Origin: Geotrypetes seraphini
Lineage: Eukaryota > Chordata > Amphibia > Gymnophiona > Dermophiidae
Length of the DNA stretch: 64,000 bases
Assembly: GCF_902459505.1 (NCBI RefSeq)
Contig: NC_047085.1
Coordinates: forward strand, 353,375,836 to 353,439,835
Direction of reading: 5' to 3'
A program made the translations under genes and the position numbers. The notes beneath the pieces are model-generated. The model had not been told where the DNA came from. It saw only the letters and a list, made by a program, of their open reading frames with translations, and did not search any database. Positions 9,701 through 21,190 of this stretch are shown in pieces (positions within the stretch are counted from its first letter, which is position 1; each line of letters begins with the position of its first letter).

Positions 9701-10363
9701 ATACCAATGTAGAAATTTTGTCATTTGTAGTACTTGGATCACAAATTAGTGTTTTGGGTTTTTTCGTCTAAAGTTTCAATACCAGTAGGATACATTGAAT
9801 ACAACTTAAACAGGTAACTTGATCTTTTCTTTTCTTCAAGTGTCAACACAAGAATCTAACAAGCAAGCAAACACACTTATAGAAAAAAAACTATAATTAC
9901 ACTCTAACACACATATTTAAAAATATAGCTAGAAAATCTGGCTATCTTAGATATACTGTAATAATCCAAAAGTACACTGGATTTCAAAACAAGTTGACTT
10001 ACTGTGTGTTTTTGTCCTAAATTAATATTGTGTACTACATTTTGATCAGAGACTCCTATAACTAAGTTTGCATTTAATCTTTAAAAGTTGGAGAACAGCA
10101 AAAGTGAAGCTCATCTTTTCTATCTTATTTTCACCAAAAACACGCAACACGAATTTCAGGTGACCAAAGTGTGAGAGAGGGAACTTTGCCTAGAAGGCTT
10201 TAAAATAAGAGCAGTAGACAAAACGTTGACATGTGGTTTGTCAGCGATGACTATCTAAACAAAGCTAATGTTACTTTAATTGGGGGGGGGGGGCGAATTG
10301 TCACTAGCCTGGAGCTGACCCATTCTTGTGTATACTCTCCCAGTCTTTTGCAGTTGTTCCATT

Positions 10364-10520
10364 ATGTTGCATTCCGTGCCTTGGTCGACAATGCATAAAT
10401 GCTCACTACAGTCTCAGCAGCTAAAGCCAGCGACTGTCTACATACTGCTACTGCTGCTGGTATCCCTCACCTTCTCTTCTGTGCAGAGCAGACCACTTAA
10501 CCGCCAGATTGACAACAGAA
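10364..10520 (+). CDS. prlh2: prlh2 coding exon 2: start, signal peptide, pro-segment
   Basis: This exon encodes the start of a prolactin-releasing peptide 2 / C-RFamide precursor. I chose the ATG at 10364 because it is the first in the predicted mRNA and has A at -3. An in-frame ATG at 10391, also with A at -3, would give a shorter, more typical signal-peptide N-region. From 10364 the hydrophobic core is residues 25-37 (VYILLLLLVSLTF), with signal cleavage likely near SSVQS-RP. A short basic linker, RPLNRQIDNR, follows. The exon ends after one base of the next codon at a GTAAGC donor. Unspliced read-through meets a stop only at 10607-10609, so the exon end comes from the splice sites. Confidence 0.82.
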
Positions 10521-10717
10521 GTAAGCAAACCCTTAACAGCATTAATAATTGTTTTATTAACTGTGGTTTGGGTGCATCTGTATGGTTTACTTTTCATCCT
10601 GCTTTCTAAAGGGAGGGAGGATGATGACACCAGTGTTTAGGGGGGGGGTGAGATCATCCCAGAAAATATATTCCATTAGTTCTATGTGGAGCTATTTGTT
10701 CATGGTGCCTAGATGTA

Positions 10718-10921
10718 GGAGGGGGGGGGGGGGTGCTTAAAAGCTCTCAGCCCAACCAAGAAGAGAATGATGTGGATATGGTTCAATCAATGATCTGAAA
10801 CAATGCCAAAACACAGAATTTTGTTTCTGCAGATAACACTCTTTTCAGCTACAATGGCAAAATAACATTCAGAATATAGGAAGTTGGTTGGTTGGGCTGA
10901 GAACTTTTCAGCACCCCCTCA
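10718..10921. mobile_element. Tc1/mariner-type MITE
   Basis: The right end ggttgggctgagaacttttc then agcaccccctca|TA mirrors the left end ggggtgcttaaaagctctca then gcccaacc. TA flanks both sides. The left end carries an expanded G-run. A better preserved relative lies at 11964-12178. Confidence 0.7.
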
Positions 10922-11244
10922 TATATGGCATTTAATAAAGTGCAATGTGGCTGACCATGATATCTTTTTCGAACACTCACTTTATACATGCATTTCTTTT
11001 CTCTGATTAAAAGGGTATTTATTTCTTTTATTCATATTCCATTAGAATTATTACTGTCATTAGCTGGGTTTTTGTATGTCCTCTTGATGCAGACTTGTGA
11101 TTGTATTTTATATGAAGCAGAAATATTTCTCTCATTTCATTTCATTTATGGTTGGTTTACCCTCTGTATAATTTAAAATTCAATTTTAAAAAAGGCATTT
11201 ATGAAATCACTGATGCACTCTACAGGGCATGCAACACTATATTG

Positions 11245-11441
11245 CAGGGGGCTTTCAACTTAGTCCTCAGGACACACCTAGCCTGTCAGGTTTTCAGGAT
11301 ACCCATAATGAATATGCATGAGATAGATTTGCATACAGAAGAGGTAGGAAATTAAATTTATCTCATGCATATTCATTATGGGTATCCTGAAAATCTGACT
11401 GACTAGGTAGGTGTGTTCCAAGGGCTGGGTTGAAAACCTCT
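11245..11441. mobile_element. hAT-like fold-back MITE (about 197 bp)
   Basis: Caggggg / ggttgaaaacctct ends enclose arms carrying caggttttcaggataccca, tgaatatgcatgagatagat and their inverted copies. The same architecture recurs at 14285, 17739, 51536 and 53993, three of which keep 8-bp duplications. Here the duplication is not clear. Confidence 0.7.
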
Positions 11442-11489
11442 AAATTCATGTACCAAGTAGCTCATTTCTTCACAAAACCGGCATGCTAA

Positions 11490-12245
11490 AAAGCTTTAAT
11501 TTATAAGAACATAAAAATCGCCACAGTGGGTCAACATTCTGATTCTGACAGTGTTCAATCCAGGTTACAGCAGGATCCCAGAGAATAATAGATGCATTCC
11601 TTGTTGCTCATGCGTAATATAATTGATGGCTTTCCCAAGGCTAACAATGGATTTTTTCCTCCAGGAACTTGATTTTTCCTCCAGGAACTTGTTTTTCAAT
11701 CTAGCTATGCTAACTGCCTTGACCACATCCTTTGGCAACAATTCCCATAACTTGTATGTTGAATGAAAAAAAATGTTTCTGTTACCCATTATTTTCATGT
11801 ACTGTCCCCCTAGTCTTAGTATTGTTTGAAACAGTCAACAACTACTATTCTGTATTATACCTGTTCCAACCAACTCATGATTTTATCATATCTCATCTCA
11901 ATATCCCATCTCCAAACTGAAAACTCCTAACCTGCTTAGATTTTGTTTTTAATAAGAGCGTTATGAGGGGCTGCTGAAAAGTTCTCAGCCCGACCAAGAA
12001 GAGAACAATGTGGAGACATGAAACTTACAAGTTATTCCACACTTTTCTTGACATTTTTTGTTTCAATGATATGAAATGAAACAAAATGTGTCAAGAAAAG
12101 TATGGAATAATTTGTAGGTTTAATGTCTTCACACTATTCTCTTACTGGTTGGACTGAGAACTTTTCAGCGGCCCCTCATATTCTAGCCCCTTTATCATTT
12201 TGGTTCCCCTCCTTTGTACCTTCTTTAGTTCCACAATAGTTTTTT
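11490..12245 (-). mobile_element. CR1-type LINE 3' region
   Basis: Minus-strand coding remnants read KLWELLPKDVVKAVSIARLKNKFLEEKS in pieces, the CR1 C-terminal signature (cf. the 46.1-46.6 kb copy). The inverted 3' tail, ccacagtgggtcaacattct, lies near 11520. A mariner MITE (11964-12178) interrupts it, after which LINE-like sequence resumes to about 12245. Confidence 0.65.
11964..12178. mobile_element. Tc1/mariner-type MITE (215 bp) in CR1
   Basis: TA flanks TGAGGGGCTGCTGAAAAGTT at the left and its inverted counterpart AACTTTTCAGCGGCCCCTCA at the right. The interior is a near-complete palindrome centred on ttttgtttcaatgatatgaa. No transposase is present. Confidence 0.8.
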
Positions 12246-12392
12246 AGACTTCAGGCACACATATCTATATACTCAGGGCCATATTCTATATATGATGCCT
12301 GAAATATTAGTGCCAAAAAGGACAGCACTTAGTATGATTCTATAACCTATAACCACCTCTGAGGTTAGGCACAGTTTATAGAATCACACATG

Positions 12393-13470
12393 GAGGGGCA
12401 TAATCGAAAGGGACGTCTAAGTCCGTTTACGTCCAACTCGCAAGTCGTCCAAAGTAAAAAAACAGCCTAGGACACATTTTTGAAAAATACTTTCGAAAAT
12501 CGTCTAATTATATGTCCTGCAGATCTGATCATCCAAGTCGCTAAATCGTCCATCTTTATATCATATTTTCATCTAATTTTTCATCCAAGTCCAAAATGCC
12601 TAGAACAAGCCCTGTTGGATGTAGGAGGGGTCTGCAAAGTGATGGACTGAACACCCAGACATGCCACCTAAATAATGGGGAACCTTACAGGGCACTGCTG
12701 TGAACTTCACAAAAATGGTGCCGTGGTTTCTCCTCACTACAGCTCCCTTATAGGTCATGGTGAGCCCCCCAAACCACCTCCAGAATCCCCTAGACCCACT
12801 TATCTACCCCCCTAATAGCCCTTATGGCTGCAGAAGCCACTTATATGCCAGTACAAAAGGGTATAGGGGAGTGCACATGTTTCATTATCAATGCAGTGAT
12901 TACAGGGGCTTATGGGCATGGGTCCTCCTTTCCATGAGTCCCTAACCCACCTCCAAGACGACTTAAGCTGCCTCTGTGCTGGACGACTAGGCTTTCCTAT
13001 GCCAGGCTGCCAGGTGATGTTGGTCTGGAGGCTGAATTTTAAAGGTGTGATTATGATTTTTATGGGGTTGGGGAGGTCGGTGATCACTGGGGTAGTGTGT
13101 GGGGGTCTGTGTTATGTGTTTGCAGTGCTTCTCTGGTGACTTTAGGTGAGTTTTTTTGACTTAGACCATGTTTTACATGGTCTAAGTCACAACGTCCAAG
13201 TTCCGTTGATCATGGGCTGTTTCTGTTATACATACTGTACGACTAAGTCTAAGCCAGCCCATGTCCCGCCCAACTCCTGCCCTCGACACTCCTTCCGAAA
13301 CGCCCTGTTTAGCTTTGGTCGTTCAGCAGCACTATGTAGGCCTAGGTTGTTTAGAAATACGTCCAAAACCTGTTTTTATTATCGGCACTTGGACGTATTT
13401 GGGAAATGTTCATCCAAGTGCCAACTTAGGCCGGTTTTGGGATGTTTTTCTCTTTCAATTATGAGCCCCA
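12393..13470. mobile_element. 1.08-kb non-autonomous DNA transposon
   Basis: The left end ggaggggcataatcgaaag is mirrored by ctttcaattatgagcccc at the right. Just inside both ends are words like gacgtctaagtcc and gtccaagt. The longest interior frame (13146-13499, plus) shows no transposase motif. Related left-end pieces occur at 6651 and about 49055. Confidence 0.65.
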
Positions 13471-13529
13471 TAGTTCCCATCTGTGTGACTAACATTTAGG
13501 TGCACCCGTTTAGACTAATTTATTATTTA

Positions 13530-13945
13530 CTTGCTGATCACCCGGCGTTACCCAGATATTTATTTATCCCAATCTTCCGGTATTGATAGATTTGTATTCA
13601 GTGAATATGTCTGGAACTTGGACTTAAATGGCATTGGGAGTGTCAGCAAGGCTGAAAATTATGGATTAGATGCCCCCTTCCCATCCCCACAGTATTTTTT
13701 CCCAGATAGTAAGTTATACCAAGTTTGGTTGAAATCTGTCCATGCGTTTATGGATTAGGTACTAATATATGTCGTGTTTGATAATTTTTACATTTCACCC
13801 CTTCCCACCCCCACAGTATTTTTCCCCAGATACTAAGTCATATGTATACCAAGTTTGATTGAAATCTGTCCATGGTTTCAGAGTTATGCTGGTACATACA
13901 TACACACTCACACACACACACATACATCTGATTTTATATATATAG
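13530..13945 (+). repeat. Interspersed repeat with two internal sub-repeats
   Basis: The segments at about 13670-13755 and 13795-13880 are near-copies of each other: cccacagtattttt(t)cc, cagata(g/c)taagt and gttgaaatctgtccatg. A (cacaca)n / atatatatagat end follows. The layout resembles a widespread animal repeat ending in a short microsatellite, but I cannot assign a family. Confidence 0.5.
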
Positions 13946-14070
13946 ATAGATTTATAAAATGTATATACCACCTAAAGTTTAGGTGATTTACAAAACAACA
14001 TACAAAATAAATAATAACAATACAACATATACTCATAAACTCTCCAACATCCTCTACTACGAACATGTTC
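13946..14070 (-). mobile_element. LINE 3' tail, minus strand
   Basis: tagatagatttataaaatgt followed by taggtgatttacaaaacaac resembles inverted L2-group 3' ends. It is short and non-coding. Confidence 0.45.
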
Positions 14071-14101
14071 ATTTCACTCACATGAATACATTGTCCTATA
14101 A

Positions 14102-15488
14102 TAGAGAATGACACAGGGAAAAAATTTGTCCCCATCCCCACGACCACCGTCCCTGTCCCCACGACCACTGTCCCTGCCCCGTCCCCATCACCATTGTCCC
14201 CGCCCCGCCCCCGCAACTAATATTCCCGCAGCATCCATACAAGCCTCAGTACTGCAATATTTGTCTTATTCCTTCCTAATAAATCAGGGATCTCAAAGTC
14301 CCTCCTTGAGGGCCGCAATCCAGTCGGGTTTTCAGGATTTTCCCAATGAATATGCATGAGATCTGTGTGCATGCACTGCTTTCAATGCATATTCATTGGG
14401 GAAATCCTGAAAACCCGACTGGATTGCGGCCCTCAAGGAGGGACTTTGAGATCCCTGTTATAAATCAAAGTTCTGGCTGCTGAACTAGAGAAAGAGATGT
14501 TCAGCTGGCAGGGCTTTATTTATAAATTTTTATAAACACAACTAATATACTACTTTATCCTAAAGCGAAAATAAATAAATATAATTTTTTTTCTACCTTT
14601 ATTTGGTTTCTGCTTCCCTCATCTTCTCATTCAATTCCTTCCATCCACTGTCTGTCTTCTCTCTGAGTCTTCCATTTGCTCTGTTACTGTGCCTCTCCCT
14701 TCACTGCCCCCCCCCCCCCAATTGATCTGGCACCCATCTTCTTCCCTCTGCTCCCCCATAGTCTGGCATCTCTGTTTTCTTCCCATCCAGCATCTTCTCC
14801 CACTCTCTCTTTCCCATTTCCTTCAGCATCTTCTGCCCACTCTGTCTTCCCCATGTCCTTTCAGTGTCTTTTCCCCACTTTGTCTTCCCCATTTCCTTTC
14901 AGCGTCTTCTCCCCACACTGTCTTCCCCATTTCCCTTCAGCGTCTTCTCCCCACTGTCTGTTCCCCATTTCCTTTCAGAGTCTGTTCATCTCCACCTCCC
15001 TTCAGCGTGTTTTCCTTTCCTCCACCACCCTTTCCTCTCGCCACCTTACCACCCTTTGGCACCCCTCGCGTGGCCCCCTCCTTCCTTTCTACTACCCAAA
15101 TCTATCTGTCTATCTCCCTCCCTCCCTCCCCTTTACCTTCGTGGCGCGTTTTGAGATGCATCAGAGGAGAAGCTTCCGCCCCACACGCACGCTACTGCTT
15201 GCAGGCTCCGACAGCTTTGTGAAGAAGTTACTCAAAACGCGCCGTGAAGATAAGGGGGCGGGAGGGAGATAGATAGATTTGGGTAGGTAGGAAGGAGGGA
15301 GGGGGGCCACGCGTGATTGATGACCGCGCACATTCCCTCCCTTAACTGCGGAGACAAGGCCATTCACCGCTCCTTGGGGTGGTGGATGGCCTTGTCCCCG
15401 TACCCGCAGTGAGCACTTTTTCCCTCCTCACTGTTTTGGCAGGTTACCCGCGGCTAGCCGCGGGTAAAAGCCACCATGTCATTCTCTA
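14102..15488. mobile_element. 1.39-kb non-autonomous hAT element
   Basis: A perfect 8-bp duplication TCCTATAA lies at 14094-14101 and 15489-15496. The ends are TAGAGAATGACACAGGG and ATGTCATTCTCTA inverted. The body holds a C-rich array at about 14140-14215, a nested MITE at 14285-14457 and a CT-rich tandem block at 14600-15130 with units of about 39 bp (ttcagcgtcttctcccca). A CpG-rich inverted repeat (tggcgcgttttgaga/tcaaaacgcgcc) lies at 15108-15275. The 198- and 177-codon frames in the CT block are low-complexity, not transposase. Confidence 0.8.
14285..14457. mobile_element. hAT fold-back MITE nested in the 14.1-15.5 kb hAT
   Basis: CAGGGATCTCAAAGTCCCTC and its inverted copy form the ends, and the arms are almost perfect. 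The duplications TAATAAAT (14277-14284) and TTATAAAT (14458-14465) agree at 7 of 8 bases. Confidence 0.8.
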
Positions 15489-15664
15489 TCCTATAACTCA
15501 ATCTTCATGAGTTTTCAAAATACTTACTGTATTTTTGTTCACATAAACACATTGACAAATAACTGTCTTCAGAAGTTTTTTAAAAGTATCCCTGGGTTTA
15601 AATAATCATAACTGACCTGTCAATGAGTTCCAAAATTTCACCCCTATTATTGAAAACCAGGACT

Positions 15665-16060
15665 AAGGCCCGGATTCTCTATACGGTACTGATATCGGCA
15701 GCTGCCTAAAAAGTGGCCACCAATCACATGTCAATCAGAGAATCTCGCCTCTGGGAAAGATAAGCACCGGAAATGAAGGCTAGGGTTTTCCAGGCCTACA
15801 TTTCCGACGCCTATCTTTGTTGTGAATTTCGCCTAATGCCACTTCTGGTGTTAGCCACGTTGATAGTGGCATTAAGCACCATAAAACGCCTACATAGGCA
15901 TGATTCCAGTGTCTTTTATTTAGGCACCAGTAGGTGCTTTAACTTTAATGGGGTTTTTTGCAATTTTAAAAGGTGTCTCTCAATTAACTTAGGCACCGGT
16001 AGGGCACCTACTGGCATCTAAGTTTAGGTGCCATTTGTAGAATTTCTCCCTCAATGCCTG
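15665..16060. mobile_element. MITE-like repeat (ATTCTCTATA family)
   Basis: aggcccggattctctatacg at the left and tgccatttgtagaatttct at the right are roughly inverted. Interior words such as taggcaccagtaggtgc recur at 18.6-19.0 and 22.5-22.9 kb. It is an old family with ill-defined ends. Confidence 0.45.
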
Positions 16061-16369
16061 TGCCTAAGTTGCGCATAGATCAGGCATATTCTATAACAGT
16101 GTGCCTATGCCCATGACTTGGCCATGCTTCTTTCTTGGCCACACCCTTTTTTAGATCCATGCACTAGAATTTGAAACCACTTTATAGAATTTGCTTAGAA
16201 AGTTGTGTGCATAAATTCTAATTAGTGCCAATTACTACTTGTTGATTGCCAATTATTGGTGCTGATTCGCTTGTTAGGCAATTAAATTGCTTGCGCAGAA
16301 CTGCAGTGCACACAGATTTGCACATACCACTTTGTTCACACTATACAGAATCAGGCCCACAGTACTCAA

Positions 16370-16800
16370 AGTGCAGGCATACCATGGATCAGCACTTTGC
16401 TATGTCATTCCTTTACCATATTCCTAATATTCTGTTTGCTTTTTTGACCTCTGCAGCACACTGAGCTGAGAATTTCAATATTTTTCCTGCAATGATTCAA
16501 GTTTCCTTTTTCTGGCTGTTAACTGTTAATACGGAACACATCATTGCATGCCTATAGTTAAAATTATTTTTCTCTTTGCACACTACTTTGTAATTTTTCA
16601 GTCAATTTCATGTGCTATTTAGATGCCCAGTCCCCCAATCTCACAAGGTCTTCCTGCAATTCCTCACAATCTGCTCATATTTTAACATTACATACGTAGT
16701 TTTTAGCCATCTGCAAATCTGATCATCTCTGACTACTCCTTTTTCTGGTTCATTTATATATATGCTCCCAGTTCAGATCCCTAGAGTGCTCCACTGTTGA
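16370..16800 (-). mobile_element. CR1-type LINE reverse-transcriptase fragment
   Basis: The minus strand contains, in broken frames, the phrase for a Met-Ile-Arg-Phe-Ala-Asp box region and ANRILGI. This matches the order seen in the CR1 at 44.3 kb (FNIFIN, CKVMHVGN, AKRANRILG). Heavily degraded. Confidence 0.5.
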
Positions 16801-16821
16801 CTTTCCAAACTGGGAAAACCA

Positions 16822-17250
16822 ACCATTTATTTATTTAAAACATTTATATCCCACATTTCCAAAAATCTATGCAGGTTACAAAAAAGAAACACACATAATT
16901 ACGTGCACACAAAACAGTAACACTAACATGCCAGAAGTTAAAATCTAAAATCAAACAGAACACTACGATAATATTTTCACATCACAAATTATAAAAAGCC
17001 TCTTGAAAAAAAAAATGTGCCTTCAAACACTTATGAAAAGATTTAAAAAAGAGGATATTTAGTCAACTGTATCTGGAAGGGTATTCCATAATGAAAGGCC
17101 TACTACACAAAAAACATGGGAACAAATAGTAGCCTTAGCTAAGGAAGGCACGTCTAGTAGTTGCCTAAGCTCAAAACGTAAAGACCAAGAAAGTTCACTT
17201 GGTATGATTGAAGTGGCCATTACTGTAGACAAAGGTTGATACAAACACCA
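16822..17250 (-). mobile_element. L2-like LINE 3' end
   Basis: The plus strand opens with atttatttatttaaaacatt then tatatcccaca, an inverted 3' tail. The minus strand encodes VVGLSLWNTLPDTVD near the end, the 'LWN-LP' C-terminal signature of L2-group LINEs. 5'-truncated. Confidence 0.65.
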
Positions 17251-17565
17251 GTATCCTCCTGTGAAACTTCCCTTATCATTTTAAAGAGTCTGTATTAACT
17301 TCCCTTTATAAGTATATTTTTTAGCTATGATTTTATGTAAACTGCTTAGGCTGTACAATAAGTGGTATATCAAGCTGTAATAAACTTGAAAATGTTGTCC
17401 CTTGAAATCCCCACTAGCCTAAAGTGAAAAGAATGGCTAACAAGGGGATTTCATCCCCTTCCAACATGGCAGTCAAGTACCCGTAGTGAGTCCAGTGTAT
17501 TCTAGCACCTACACCTAGCATGAAGACAGGGCTGCTTTTTCCATTTGAAAAGCTTAGCTAATCTA

Positions 17566-17730
17566 GAGCAGTCAGTCAGTCAGGCTTCCAGGATATCAAC
17601 AATATTCCCGAAACAGATGTGCGTAGCCGGAAAAGCAGTGCATGCAAATCTATCTCATGCAGTGTCATTGTGAATATCTGGAAAACCCAACTGGCTGGGT
17701 GTAATGTAAGGACTGGGTTAAGTACTACTA
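17566..17730. mobile_element. Degraded hAT-like fold-back MITE
   Basis: caggcttccaggatatcaac and gaatatctggaaaacccaac are rough inverted arms. It directly abuts the better preserved MITE at 17739. Confidence 0.5.
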
Positions 17731-17738
17731 TCCTGGAG

Positions 17739-17928
17739 CAGTGGGTTTCAGCTAAGGCCCCAGGACACACTGAGCAAGTCAGGCTTTCAGGATACCCACA
17801 ATGAATATGCATGAAATTTGCATACAGTGGAGATAGTGCATGCAAATTTATCTCATGCATATTCATTATTGGTATCCTAAAAACCTGACTGGCTGGATAT
17901 TTTCCAAGGACTGGGTTGAGAGTCTCTG
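17739..17928. mobile_element. hAT fold-back MITE (190 bp)
   Basis: The duplications TCCTGGAG (17731-17738) and TCCTAGAG (17929-17936) match at 7 of 8 bases. The ends are CAGTGGGTTTCAGC and ggttgagagtctctg inverted. The arms carry ttcaggatacccacaatgaa and the inverted copy. Confidence 0.75.
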
Positions 17929-17939
17929 TCCTAGAGTGG

Positions 17940-18580
17940 TGTTCATTTCAAGAGCCACAAGCCAGTGACAGCCCTTGTGAATCTCTAAGTTAGCCCCATT
18001 GCCTTTTCAGTGGTTTCTTGTTTGTTTGTTTTTTTGTTCCTGATGGAATCATCATTGGCTTGCTCAGCTGAAGAAGAGGAGGCTTCTGCACTGGCCAGTG
18101 ATAGGAAAGAGGCAGGAAGGAGCCATACTGCCCAGTGCAGGGAGAAGGAATGTCAGGTGGTGTGGGCCAATGATGAAAAAGAGGCAGAGTCAGCAGACCC
18201 GCACTGGCTGAAGAGGAGGTCAGCGGGAGGGAGGGAAAAGGCAGAAACAAAACTGAAGACATCATTCTCTGCTGATGACATCATCCGATGCCACCGAGGA
18301 GACACCATCAGTGACCACAAGAGCATAGGAGAGCTGCTGCCAAGCTGGGACCCAGCTCAAAGTAAGAGGCTGCTACTGGGAGAGGAGGGTAAAAGAGTCC
18401 TGCTCTTTGATAAAACTCTTACTTTGGGGTACATTTTGAGAGGATAAAACATGGTGAAATGGGAGAGAGAGAAAAAAAAGGGCAAGATGGGGGAGATCAA
18501 GTATGCTAGTCAGCAGTGTGGTTGTTCCACACTCCTGCGTAGGAAGATTTTTATTGGCTGTCCTCTAGTCCCTTTGGATG
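17940..18580 (+). other. Unassigned; 145-codon open frame, probably not a gene
   Basis: The frame at 18010-18447 is rich in Glu, Lys and Ala and starts in a T-rich stretch. It shows no known domain, and no splice or promoter context marks it. It lies inside prlh2 intron 2. I regard it as chance or old repeat sequence. Confidence 0.35.
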
Positions 18581-18587
18581 CTAAGGG

Positions 18588-19045
18588 CCATATTCTGTAA
18601 CAGCACTGAAAGTTAGGTTCTGGTAGGTGCTAAGATTTTGCCAACTGGCACCTCACTTGTTTGCATTAATTGGCATGATAATCGAAACGCACCATTAAAA
18701 TGGATTAAAAGCACATTAAAAAAACATAGGCGTTACTAGGCACCTTCTGAGGTAGGTGCTGGAATTGCACCTACAGCATGGCGCCTAATGGCATCTGAGT
18801 TCAAAGTAGGCATGTTTAGGGACAGAGATGACCTTGTGCATTACTACTGTAGGCGCTGCTATGCGCGATTCTCCCAAAAAATGGAGGCACTGGAAATGTA
18901 GGCCTTTAGTACCCTGGCCTACATTACTGGAGCCTAAGTTTTTTTTTCTTAGGTACTGGTAGCCGCAATTTTTAACAGTACCTAAGTGTGATTGACATGT
19001 GGCCGGTGCTGTTTTTCTGGGTGTCATTTATAGAATCCAGGACTA
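18588..19045. mobile_element. MITE-like repeat
   Basis: gggccatattctgtaacagc at the left opposes tcatttatagaatccagga at the right. Interior 'aggtgct', 'taggcacc' words match the 15.7 and 22.5 kb copies. Confidence 0.45.
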
Positions 19046-19726
19046 AGTGTCTTTTGCCTAAAAATTAGTGAAGACACTGTCCTAGAGTGCAACACTTTTG
19101 GGAGTGGCATCAGAGTCTTCTATATGCAAATGCACAAAGAATTTTACCCCAGGATCTTTTTGGTCAGTGCTCCGTATTTAAAGTAGCAGATAACAGCCTT
19201 CTACTTTCTGTGCCAGCCTCCCCATTGCTAGGCAATGTTCACGAAACAGGAGGGACGGGGATAAGGTTAAAGTGGACAGAGAACAACAAAGAAAAATGAG
19301 CCACTTTTCTGCCTAATCCAAGTTTCTTCCTTCCCTCCTGTCCTGCAAGAATGGTGAGAACCTACAAGTGAACAAGAGCTCAGTTTTGTTTGCATAGTTT
19401 CATTTATAAATTGTGGCCATTTATTCTGTATTCTGTGAAAGCTTTTTTATGTCCTCTATGTGTGTGACACGTACTCTGCAAACATGGGGAGTCATTTACT
19501 ATGGTTCCTGTGGCAGATAGCATCAGTTAATGCTCTTTAGTGTGCAATAACTGTTCAAAATAATTCCTATTTACTGTAATTTCTGTGTAGCCTTGCTTGT
19601 TTTGCCTTCCCAATAGGACATGAATCCCTAATAATAATGTGTGCACACATTTGATTCTTTTTTTAACCTTTTTATTCCAAGTGCCTGATTGTTCAATACA
19701 TTTTTTAATGATAGGCGGGCTATTAA

Positions 19727-19912
19727 GGGCTCCTTTTACGAAGCCGCGTTAGCGGTTTAACGCACGTAATAGCGCGCACTAAACTGCCGGCCGTGCTAGC
19801 TGCTACCGCCTCCTCTTGAGCAGGCGGTAGTTTTTCGGCTAGTGCGGGGGTTAGCGTGTGATAAAAAGTCGCATGCGATAAATCCACTAACGCGGCTTTG
19901 TAAAAGGAGCCC
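19727..19912. mobile_element. 186-bp palindromic MITE, TAA target duplication
   Basis: It is the same family and exactly the same length as 338-523. The ends are GGGCTCCTTTTACGAAGCCG and GTAAAAGGAGCCC, with TAA at 19724-19726 and 19913-19915. The interior pairs through ctaccgcctcctcttgagca and ggcggtag. Confidence 0.8.
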
Positions 19913-20085
19913 TAAGTCCCTGAATAAACTTGGATACCATTAAGTCATGTTATTTGAATGTGTTATACTACTAACAGACAGTTTTAGCACAAGTCCCACC
20001 CAATGTTATGCAACGAGTTATTAATACATGAGGTTAAGAATAAAATAAATGTATTTTAACCATAGCCCACCATGATAAGTTATCA

Positions 20086-20875
20086 TCTTAATGGTCAGTT
20101 TTTCTCGTGGAAGAGTCAGTTGTAAAGTGCTCCATGGATCTTTACTTGGACCTATGCTGTTTAACATATTTATAAATAATCTGAAGGGAGGAGAAATGAG
20201 TGAAGTGATCAAATTGGCAGATGGAACAAACATATTCAAAGTTATTAAAAGAGCAGAAGATTGTGGGGATTTTTAGAAAGATCTTGTGAGTCTAAGAGAC
20301 TGAGCATCTAAATAGCAGATGAAATCTAATGTGGACAAGTGCAAAGTGATACATACGGAAAAAAAATAATTTAAACTACAGGTTTAAATGTTAGGTTCAA
20401 AGTTAGGAGTCACCACCCAATAGAAACATCTCAGAATCAATTTGAACAATATGCTAAACAGGTTAGCGCTCTTCAGCTTGGAGGAGACATGGAAGACATT
20501 TATAAAACCATGAGTGGTATGGAATGATTGAATAAAAGAATGGTTGTTTAACTTTTCATATAACACTAAAACAAGAGGACATTTTATGGAACTAATGATC
20601 AACAGATTAATTAGGCTGTAGAGTTTGTTGCTAAAAGATGTGGTGAAGGAAACTAACATAGCTGGGTTCAAGAGAGGTTTGGACAAGTTCCTGAAGGAAA
20701 AGTCCATATGTTAGCCAAATAGACTTGGGAAAGTAATTGCTTATCCTTTGTTATGAGCTATGAAAAACTGAATTTCCTTTTTGGGTGTTATCAGGTAATT
20801 GTGACCCTGACTGGCCATTCTTTGAGATAGGATGTTGGACTTGATGGACCATGGCTTTTTTTATTTTCCTTTTTT
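20086..20875 (+). mobile_element. CR1-type LINE fragment
   Basis: Conceptual reading shows LLGPMLFNIFINNLKGG, then a Leu-Ala-Asp-Gly box region, NVDKCKVIH, and later a C-terminal part. It ends in a tail with gatgttggacttgatggacc. It is interrupted by many stops and an internal deletion. Lies in prlh2 intron 2. Confidence 0.7.
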
Positions 20876-21190
20876 TTTCCTAGAAGTGCCTGATGCCTTT
20901 CTGTGACATGGAATTAAGAAGACGTTGCAGAAGAGTCAGACTATTTTTTGATTTGTAATTAATAGTACTGTTTAAGATTTCTTTATATTTAGTATTTGTG
21001 AATGTTGCCCATTTATAGAGTTACCCCATCCCCTAAAATATTTTCCAATTGACAAAATACCCATTCTTTGGTATTCACTCTAGTTCAAAATCTAGAAGGT
21101 ACTATGCACGCTGGTATATGGTACATACAGTATTATTCAGAGGCAGTTATGAGACTTTTAATTAATGATCTTGATTCTTTTAAATTGCAG

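Larger units (their letters stand above)
8651..10353 (+). other. prlh2 intron 1
   Basis: Apart from the L1-like 3' tail at about 9119-9330 and a short LINE tail at about 9611-9700, this is unique-looking AT-rich sequence. The minus-strand frames here (8345-8806, 8975-9226) lack domains and are antisense to the CpG island or in LINE tail. Confidence 0.55.

Noticed and set aside
14676-15272. 198- and 177-codon plus-strand frames
   Set aside because: Low-complexity pyrimidine-rich tandem sequence inside a hAT element; no transposase motif.
18010-18447. 145-codon Glu/Lys-rich frame
   Set aside because: No recognisable domain or splice signals, and it lies inside prlh2 intron 2.
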